Below are positions 58,791 to 64,000 of a stretch of 64,000 bases of DNA, piece by piece. The stretch is taken from contig NZ_PKGB01000012.1 in NCBI RefSeq assembly GCF_002848135.1, forward strand, positions 1 through 64,000, read 5' to 3'. This DNA comes from Hydrogenovibrio sp. SC-1 (GTDB taxonomy: Bacteria; Pseudomonadota; Gammaproteobacteria; Thiomicrospirales; Thiomicrospiraceae). The notes beneath the pieces were generated by a model, which was not told the origin of the DNA, did no database searches, and saw nothing but the letters and a program-made list of their open reading frames with translations. Within the stretch, counting starts at the first letter, position 1. Each line of letters starts with the position of its first letter. Position numbers and translations under genes: made by a program.

Positions 58791-59726
58791 TTATGGCAGC
58801 TCCAGGCGATTTGAGTTTTCATCTTGCATCATATAATCAATTTTATCAATGAGCTGATTCGTTTTCTCCACGCTCTTCAACAACTGCTGCTTTAAAATCA
58901 AAATATCTTGATCGGTTCCACCAAGTGCTTGAACGGTGCTTTCCAGTGTATTTAATTTAAGTGTTACATCAGTCAGAATAGTCGATACTTGCGTCATAAT
59001 ATCTTTTGACGGCACCACTATGGCTGCATTTAAGTTTTCAACTAAGCCTGACACCCCTAAAATGGTTTTCTGCAATTCTTTAATGGATGCTTGGGTTGTA
59101 TTCAAGGTGTCTGACAGGGTTTGGCCATCTTCAGGATTACCCGTTAAGCTGGAAACGAATGAGGGGCTTTCCTTTAAATCTCGGATAATCACTTCTAAAT
59201 GACCGAGCGTTTGAAACAAGGCGCCCTCTGGGTTTGACACCTGTTCGGTAATTAATGAGAAATCTTCAACTATGGCGATCAACTGGTTCACAGTCGGTTC
59301 TAGCTTGATAATAATATCATTTATATCATCACTGACCGTCATCTCAACATCACTGCCATCAGCTAACAAAGGCGAACTTCGATCCGAAAGAATCTCAATA
59401 TAAGGAGATCCAATCAAAGGCTTTTTTAAAATAAGACGGCTATTTTCGGTAATCCACTTTCGATTCGTTTCGTTCACATAAAAACGTAAATTGACCAACC
59501 CCGTTTCTGTTAGATGAATATCATCAATATACCCCACCTCAAATCCCGACAATAGGAGCGGCATACCGACTTTAAAGGATTGCGCACTGGGGGTTGTAAA
59601 CTGGAAATGATATTTTTGGTCAAACACGCCTTTCTGGTAGAGCAAATAGCCCGTCAACCCTAAAGTCACCAAACCCAAAGTCAACATAAAAAATCCAACC
59701 GCTAATTTCAGTCTAAAATATGACAT
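58791..59726 (-). CDS. MCE-domain protein (MlaD-like)
   Basis: 311 residues. One N-terminal membrane helix (about 8-28), one MCE domain (about 38-115: FKVGMPLLLSGFEVGYIDDIHL; LILKKPLIGSPYIEIL) and a long helical C-terminal region (about 130-300). MCE proteins form hexameric rings that bind lipids between the membranes. It is longer than E. coli MlaD because of the helical tail. It overlaps the upstream ATPase-like gene by 19 bp. Confidence 0.9.
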   Translation of the reverse strand: MSYFRLKLAVGFFMLTLGLVTLGLTGYLLYQKGVFDQKYHFQFTTPSAQSFKVGMPLLLSGFEVGYIDDIHLTETGLVNLRFYVNETNRKWITENSRLILKKPLIGSPYIEILSDRSSPLLADGSDVEMTVSDDINDIIIKLEPTVNQLIAIVEDFSLITEQVSNPEGALFQTLGHLEVIIRDLKESPSFVSSLTGNPEDGQTLSDTLNTTQASIKELQKTILGVSGLVENLNAAIVVPSKDIMTQVSTILTDVTLKLNTLESTVQALGGTDQDILILKQQLLKSVEKTNQLIDKIDYMMQDENSNRLELP

Positions 59727-60172
59727 GTCTGTCCTTGATAATGCATTCGATTACTATTCAACTCTAATATTGAAATCGCCTTTGGGCTATCCAATAATGC
59801 AATCAGTGCTAAGGTTTGCTCAACCGCATCTGCATGCCCAAGCAATGACAAAGGTAAGACAATAAATATTTCATCTTTAGGCATTCTCTCTGCACGTAAT
59901 AACATCGTTGCAAACAACTCAAAATCGGAACAAGCACCAACCCGCTTACCTTCAATATGAGATAAATTCAATTTTGCTAATAGCCGACGGGCCAATGTCT
60001 GTGACGCCTTAATGGGCATAAACCGATGCACCTCATCCATTAAAGCAATATTCTCTTGCATACTTAAATTAGCAAGCAAGGGCGTTTTATCAGAGAGAAC
60101 CGCGCCCTCAGAGTGAATTCGAGTCCACGCTTCAATTTCGTCATAGCTATCAAAAAACCTTACACTAACCAT
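59708..60172 (-). CDS. Degenerate MlaF-like ABC ATPase lacking the P-loop
   Basis: 154 residues, against about 240-270 for MlaF ATPases. GAVLSDKTPLLANLSMQENIALMDEVHRF (23-51) corresponds to the Q-loop and following helix of MlaF (ALFTDMNVFDNVAYPL), but the Gln is missing. Residues 81-93 (CSDFELFATMLLR) sit where LSGGMARRAALAR lies, and 101-112 (EIFIVLPLSLLG) where the Walker B DEP would be. There is no Walker A, and the gene overlaps the permease by 13 bp, so no P-loop was cut off. It probably cannot hydrolyse ATP. Assignment is from hand alignment and operon position. Confidence 0.6.
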   Translation of the reverse strand: MVSVRFFDSYDEIEAWTRIHSEGAVLSDKTPLLANLSMQENIALMDEVHRFMPIKASQTLARRLLAKLNLSHIEGKRVGACSDFELFATMLLRAERMPKDEIFIVLPLSLLGHADAVEQTLALIALLDSPKAISILELNSNRMHYQGQTCHILD

Positions 60173-60945
60173 ATCAGCAACGATACCGCCTCTATCACAA
60201 AAAGCGCCACAAATAAACTGACCATCCCCTTCAAAACGGCAACGGGAATATCACTATAACAGCTACCGGTTTTCAAACCACTATGTATGGGTAACAACAT
60301 AATAAAAAACCCAAACGTCATGCTCTTTAACAGCAACATCAAAATATTATCAAATGACACTGCATTTAACAAAATACGCAAATAACTCGTCAATTCCATC
60401 TGCATAAAAAACAGTGAAAATAAATAACCGCTCACCAGCATAATGAACGAGAAAACAATCGCCAATCCGGTCACACTCACCACGCCACTTAGAATTCTAG
60501 GCAGAAACAAATAGTCAATCAGATTGACTTGATAGGAAGTTAGAGCATCCAATTCATGATTAACATGCATCAGGGATATCTCTGTATTCACTGCAGCACC
60601 AGACCTGAGTGCGACCAGTAACGCCGTAAAAAAAGGCGAAAACTCATTAAAAATAAAATAAACCAAAATACTACCGATTTCATTTAACAACCCCAATTCT
60701 GAAGCTAAAATGATTACTGAACCGATAATAATACTGCCAAAAATAAAGGCAATCAAAACAAAAACAGGCAGAACTTGAACCGCCGTAAAATATATCTGTT
60801 TAACCAGCACCATTCGCATAGCAGGATGATAACTTTGAGGCAAAAGCGCATGCCAAAAGACAGACAGTGCAAACCCAGCGACACTGACGGTTTTGTAAAA
60901 ACGTTTTAATGTAAGATCACCTAACTGTGCGACTTGATTTAACAT
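60160..60945 (-). CDS. MlaE-like ABC permease of the MCE operon
   Basis: 261 residues, five or six membrane helices. The MlaE-type block is diverged but visible: FTALLVALRSGAAVNTEISLMHVNHELDALTSYQVN (about 115-150), with the E-x(6-9)-E-x-DAL spacing of MlaE, and the PIHSGLKTG loop before the last helix. The ATG at 60945 is preferred; a TTG at 61002 is open. First gene of the permease / ATPase-like / MCE / lipoprotein set. Confidence 0.85.
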   Translation of the reverse strand: MLNQVAQLGDLTLKRFYKTVSVAGFALSVFWHALLPQSYHPAMRMVLVKQIYFTAVQVLPVFVLIAFIFGSIIIGSVIILASELGLLNEIGSILVYFIFNEFSPFFTALLVALRSGAAVNTEISLMHVNHELDALTSYQVNLIDYLFLPRILSGVVSVTGLAIVFSFIMLVSGYLFSLFFMQMELTSYLRILLNAVSFDNILMLLLKSMTFGFFIMLLPIHSGLKTGSCYSDIPVAVLKGMVSLFVALFVIEAVSLLIWLV

Positions 60946-61051
60946 ACCAATCTCAAATAGACCTTTAAAGCCAACTAAGCACCACCAGGAAGTATCTGGC
61001 AAATTATTTTATGATTGTAAACTAAATTTCTTCTCACTTTTGTTTAGACAT

Positions 61052-61076
61052 AAAAAAAGCCCGCAAAAGCGAGCTT
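61052..61076 (-). terminator. Terminator of tRNA-Ser(GGA)
   Basis: 8-bp stem on the minus strand (AAGCTCGC / GCGGGCTT, one T-G), 4-nt loop and a run of seven T. Confidence 0.85.
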
Positions 61077-61088
61077 AATTTATAAAAC

Positions 61089-61179
61089 TGGCAGAGAGGA
61101 AGGGATTCGAACCCTCGATAGGCTATTAACCTATACACGCTTTCCAGGCGTGCTCCTTAAACCGCTCAGACACCTCTCT
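61089..61179 (-). tRNA. tRNA-Ser (anticodon GGA)
   Basis: 91-nt class II tRNA with encoded CCA. Acceptor AGAGAGG pairs with CCTCTCT. Anticodon arm CACGC-CTGGAAA-GCGTG (anticodon GGA), long variable arm, T-arm GGTTCGAATCC. It decodes UCC/UCU. Its variable-arm and T-arm sequences resemble those of the GCT tRNA at 4.4 kb. Confidence 0.97.
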
Positions 61180-61253
61180 AAATAGGAGAGAGAATTATAC
61201 CCAAACAGCATTAAATTACCAGTTTTTTCCTTGATACATCCTGTGCCAGAGGC

Positions 61254-61757
61254 TTACATCATCTCCAAGTCCATTAACACAGCATCCAGTCCTGCCGCAG
61301 CACACTTTTCGTCATCCATCCCATCTGGCGCACCACTAACACCGATTGCACCATATAATTTACCACCGGCTTTAATCGGCACTGAACCCGCCATAAAGGC
61401 CAATCCTTCCCCCATAGTTTGTAAAGGACTATTGGCTCGACTTTCAAGCTGAGACCCTTTTACATTAAACATCACTGAAGTATAAGCCTTCTTTTGACTA
61501 ATCCCCCAGGAAACAGGTGGCGCCATCGTATCCCGCATTTGAACTTGTGGAATACCATTCCGATCGACAACCGTAACCGAAATCGGAATACCCATTTCTC
61601 GACACGCATCCATTGATGCCTTTGCGATCGTATTAGCAACATCTGACGTAATTCTGTTAACTTGAACGACCATTGGCTCTTCAGCTTGCACTGGCAGTGC
61701 CACTGTTGCCGCCATAACCATGGAAGCACCTATTGTTTTAAGATAACCCATTTTCAT
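61254..61757 (-). CDS. Exported HbpS/GlcG-family protein
   Basis: 167 residues. Signal peptide ends VQAEE. The mature part is the heme-degrading/HbpS-GlcG (DUF336) domain: ACREMGIPISVTVVDRNGIPQVQMRDTMAPP, SQKKAYTSVMF, IKAGGKLYGAIGVSGAPDGMDDEKCAAAGLDAV. Members bind heme or corrinoids, or are of unknown role. AGGAG 5 nt before the ATG at 61757. Monocistronic, after the tRNA gene. Confidence 0.9.
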   Translation of the reverse strand: MKMGYLKTIGASMVMAATVALPVQAEEPMVVQVNRITSDVANTIAKASMDACREMGIPISVTVVDRNGIPQVQMRDTMAPPVSWGISQKKAYTSVMFNVKGSQLESRANSPLQTMGEGLAFMAGSVPIKAGGKLYGAIGVSGAPDGMDDEKCAAAGLDAVLMDLEMM

Positions 61758-61943
61758 AACCACTCCTATTTGCTATTGTTATTTCATTCTCTTCACAGAA
61801 TCCTATCGTCCCTGTGATCATATCGTTATCGGTTAATTAACGATATAGTTGAAATAAAGATAGTTTTTTTAAGTCATAAAAATGTGAAAATATTATGAAT
61901 CTATCCACATTAAAATGTTTCTAATGTTCGCTTTCGGCTACGT

Positions 61944-61949
61944 TATAAT
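61944..61949 (+). promoter_or_regulatory. Candidate -10 element for the mevalonate kinase operon
   Basis: Perfect TATAAT 25 bp before the ATG, without a clear -35 at 16-18 bp. It resembles the arrangement at the first mevalonate block. Confidence 0.4.
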
Positions 61950-61974
61950 GTCATAAACCTAAAGAATAGAGCAA

Positions 61975-63015
61975 ATGAGAACCTGTTGCCAGACACCTGC
62001 CAAATTAATCCTGACCGGAGAACATGCTGTCCTATTTGGTACGCCTGCACTCAGCATGGCGGTTAATTTTTTAACCCAATGCGATATGGTATTTACTGAC
62101 AATACCCAACCAAAAAAATTATCGTTTAGCATCGCCCTCAACGACTATCGATCAACCCATCATTTTTCATTTCTTGAATGGCAAGACCAAATCATTCAAA
62201 TCCGATCTCGATATGCGCTGTATGAAAAAAATTCGCTCGCCATTCAAACGGTCTGTAGCAACCCTGTGGATCTAGTGCTCCTAAGCCTTTATTTTTTCGA
62301 CACCACCTACCCTCTTAAAAAAGGGCATTGGGACATTAAAATTCAATCAAAAATTCCTTTAGGAAGAGGGTTGGGCAGCTCTGCTTCAGTTATTATCAGT
62401 CTCCTACACAGTCTTTATATTCAGCACCAGTGCCCTATTATTGAAGAAGAAATTCTCAACCTCGCACAAAAAGTAGAATCCTTCCAACATGGTCATTCGA
62501 GTGGACTGGACACCACCACCATCTTTAAAGGGGGCTTAATCCATTTTCAGCATAAACATCCCATTCAGCAGCTAATTATGCAAAACTTTCATGGATGGTT
62601 AATTGATACAGGCAAACCCGACTCCACGACGGGACAGGCCGTCAGTCATGTTCATCAACAATTTCATCATCACCACGCTATTTGGCAAGCCTTTGACATG
62701 ACCACAACTAAAATTGAGCAGGCCTGGCAAGCCTCAGACGCAGTGAAATTAAAAGAAGCCATCACCGAAAATGAACAACTGCTAGAAAACATAGGCGTGG
62801 TTCCAGAAAGAGTTCAAGCCTTTATCAAACGCATTAACCAACACCCCAATAAAGCCGCAAAAATTTGTGGTTCTGGCAGTATTCAAGGCGACAAGGCTGG
62901 CGTCATCCTATGTCTTAGTCACCAACCCCCCACTGAACTGTGTGAAGAATTTGGATATACGCTGCTACCGCTAACACTGAATGAACAAGGAAGTCATTGT
63001 GAAGTGGTCTTCTAG
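61975..63015 (+). CDS. Mevalonate kinase (GHMP family)
   Basis: 346 residues. AKLILTGEHAVLFGTPALSMAVN (N-terminal GHMP motif, about 8-30), ATP loop IPLGRGLGSSASVIISLLHSL (about 123-143), catalytic Asp in HGHSSGLDTTTIFKGGLIHF (about 172-191), and the C-terminal glycine-rich AAKICGSGSIQGDKAGV. The SSGLDTTT form matches mevalonate kinases rather than phosphomevalonate kinases. Phosphorylates mevalonate at C5. It overlaps the next GHMP kinase gene and opens the second mevalonate block. Confidence 0.85.
   Translation: MRTCCQTPAKLILTGEHAVLFGTPALSMAVNFLTQCDMVFTDNTQPKKLSFSIALNDYRSTHHFSFLEWQDQIIQIRSRYALYEKNSLAIQTVCSNPVDLVLLSLYFFDTTYPLKKGHWDIKIQSKIPLGRGLGSSASVIISLLHSLYIQHQCPIIEEEILNLAQKVESFQHGHSSGLDTTTIFKGGLIHFQHKHPIQQLIMQNFHGWLIDTGKPDSTTGQAVSHVHQQFHHHHAIWQAFDMTTTKIEQAWQASDAVKLKEAITENEQLLENIGVVPERVQAFIKRINQHPNKAAKICGSGSIQGDKAGVILCLSHQPPTELCEEFGYTLLPLTLNEQGSHCEVVF
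62718..62727. repeat. Degenerate CCAGGCCTGG copy
   Basis: GCAGGCCTGG, one mismatch, in the mevalonate kinase gene, read Gln-Ala-Trp as in alaS. Confidence 0.45.
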
Positions 63016-63937
63016 CGCTCCTGCCAACCTCATGTTAATGGGAGAACATAGCGTGGTTTATGGGCACACCGCAATTGCGTGTGCCCTCTCACAAAGAATA
63101 CACATTGATTGGCAAACCCGAGAGGATGATCAAATTCTCATTCAATCTACGCTGGGACACTATCAAACAACACGTCAAGCCCTACCAGAATGTCATGCAC
63201 CCTCAAAACTCATTTGGGTTATCCGCTGCCTACAACACTATCAAATCAAACTTAAAACTGGATTGAGCATCACCATCAAAAGTGATTTCAGCGACACACT
63301 GGGCCTCGGTAGCTCCGCCGCCGTTTTGGCTGCAATGCTTGGGGGGCTGGATTATTTTGTTGCCGATAAACCCGTTTCCTTAGGGCAACAATTCGCCACC
63401 GGACTCAAAATCATCCACAAAATTCAAGGCCGGGGTTCCGGCACCGATTTGGCGGCCAGTTTACATGGCGGTATTATTCATTTTCAGCCGAAAACACAAC
63501 AGATTGACCAGCTCGCCACCCACCTCGATTTATCGTTGGTTTACTGTGGCTATAAAACCCCGACCGCAGAAGTCCTCCAACAGGTCGTGCAAGATTGGGC
63601 CGAATCACCTGCACAATTACAAAAGCTTTATCAGCTTATGGGTGACACCACTCAACTCGCCTATCATGCACTTTGCCAACAGAATTGGAATCAGTTTTCG
63701 CAGCAACTTAATCGTTACCAAGGCTTAATGGACACCTTAGGCGTCAATGATGCGACTTTATCGCATATTGTTTATTCACTGCGTCAAGACCCCAATATAT
63801 CCGCCAGTAAAATTTCTGGGTCTGGTCTAGGCGATTGTGTGATTGCATTGGGCAAAATGTCTGAAGACACCTTAACTGACTACCAAAAAATTCACATCCA
63901 AGTCCAACCCCTTGGTCTAGATATTCAACCTTTATGA
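62999..63937 (+). CDS. Second GHMP kinase, probable phosphomevalonate kinase
   Basis: 312 residues from GTG. SAPANLMLMGEHSVVYGHTAIA at the start, LGLGSSAAVLAAMLGGLDYF as ATP loop, GRGSGTDLAASLHGGIIHF with the probable catalytic Asp, and SKISGSGLGDCVIAL near the end. The GSGTDLAAS form is closer to phosphomevalonate kinases, and a pathway with one mevalonate kinase upstream needs one. A second mevalonate kinase is the alternative. The GTG at 62999 has AAGGAAG 5 nt upstream; an ATG at 62981 lacks a site. Either start lies inside the preceding gene, suggesting translational coupling. Confidence 0.75.
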   Translation: MKWSSSAPANLMLMGEHSVVYGHTAIACALSQRIHIDWQTREDDQILIQSTLGHYQTTRQALPECHAPSKLIWVIRCLQHYQIKLKTGLSITIKSDFSDTLGLGSSAAVLAAMLGGLDYFVADKPVSLGQQFATGLKIIHKIQGRGSGTDLAASLHGGIIHFQPKTQQIDQLATHLDLSLVYCGYKTPTAEVLQQVVQDWAESPAQLQKLYQLMGDTTQLAYHALCQQNWNQFSQQLNRYQGLMDTLGVNDATLSHIVYSLRQDPNISASKISGSGLGDCVIALGKMSEDTLTDYQKIHIQVQPLGLDIQPL

Positions 63938-63944
63938 GCTGCCT

Positions 63945-64000
63945 ATGTCATCATCAAAATATCAATTTATTCACAATATCATCCCACATCTAAGCCCCTC
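63945..64000 (+). CDS. Start of a further gene, probable diphosphomevalonate decarboxylase (partial)
   Basis: An open frame begins at the ATG 7 bp after the second kinase (MSSSKYQFIHNII) and runs off the window. The visible 18 residues are not diagnostic. A decarboxylase is inferred only because it is the one mevalonate-pathway enzyme still missing. Confidence 0.4.
   Translation, partial: MSSSKYQFIHNIIPHLSP

Overview
The window looks like a chromosomal segment of a moderately AT-rich gammaproteobacterium. The gene orders recA-recX-alaS-lysC-tRNA-Ser, rpsT-murJ and guaB-guaA-tadA, together with GatCAB, YbiT and LdhA orthologues, fit that class. A complete-looking mevalonate pathway is unusual there. 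Combined with Tat/Sox-like accessory proteins it suggests the Thiomicrospira/Hydrogenovibrio/Piscirickettsiaceae neighbourhood, an inference from gene content only. No prophage, IS element, integron or CRISPR array was seen.

Layout. 0.1-4.3 kb: murJ, rpsT and a PhoX-like secreted protein. 4.4-10.8 kb: tRNA-Ser(GCT), lysC, alaS, recX, recA and pncC, all on the minus strand, with csrA missing from its usual place after lysC. 11.3-20.2 kb (plus strand): mutS, a thioredoxin-less YbbN/CnoX-type TPR protein, an uncharacterised FAH-fold-like protein, a GshB-type ATP-grasp ligase, a CHASE2 adenylate cyclase, a DMT transporter and a DUF4136 lipoprotein. 20.2-26.1 kb: ybiT, ldhA, htpG (with a good RpoH promoter) and a secreted unknown. 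26.2-29.5 kb: a compact chemotaxis block, cheD-cheA-CheZ-like. 29.7-33.4 kb: guaB-guaA-tadA. 33.7-41.4 kb: small membrane and lipoprotein genes, serB, a Tat-exported metallo-beta-lactamase-fold protein, exbB-exbD-tonB, sufE, an orphan retention-module/Calx-beta protein and htpX (RpoH promoter). 41.6-47.0 kb: gatCAB, ggt and ppiC.

47.1-64 kb carries the mevalonate pathway in two plus-strand blocks: HMG-CoA reductase, type 2 IPP isomerase and HMG-CoA synthase, then mevalonate kinase, a second GHMP kinase and the start of a probable diphosphomevalonate decarboxylase cut by the window end. Between them lie two envelope operons on the minus strand. One is a six-gene set (SH3 protein, M48 protease, OMPP1/FadL-like barrel, lipoprotein, TraF_2-type barrel, large lipoprotein). 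The other is a four-gene MCE set (MlaE-like permease, a degenerate ATPase-like protein with no P-loop, an MlaD-like MCE protein, a lipoprotein). A second tRNA-Ser (GGA) and a HbpS/GlcG-like exported protein follow.

The strongest unexplained signal is a perfect 10-bp palindrome, CCAGGCCTGG, present 14 times where about 0.02-0.03 copies are expected by chance, both between and inside genes. The most interesting protein-level observation is the P-loop-less ATPase-like protein in the MCE operon.
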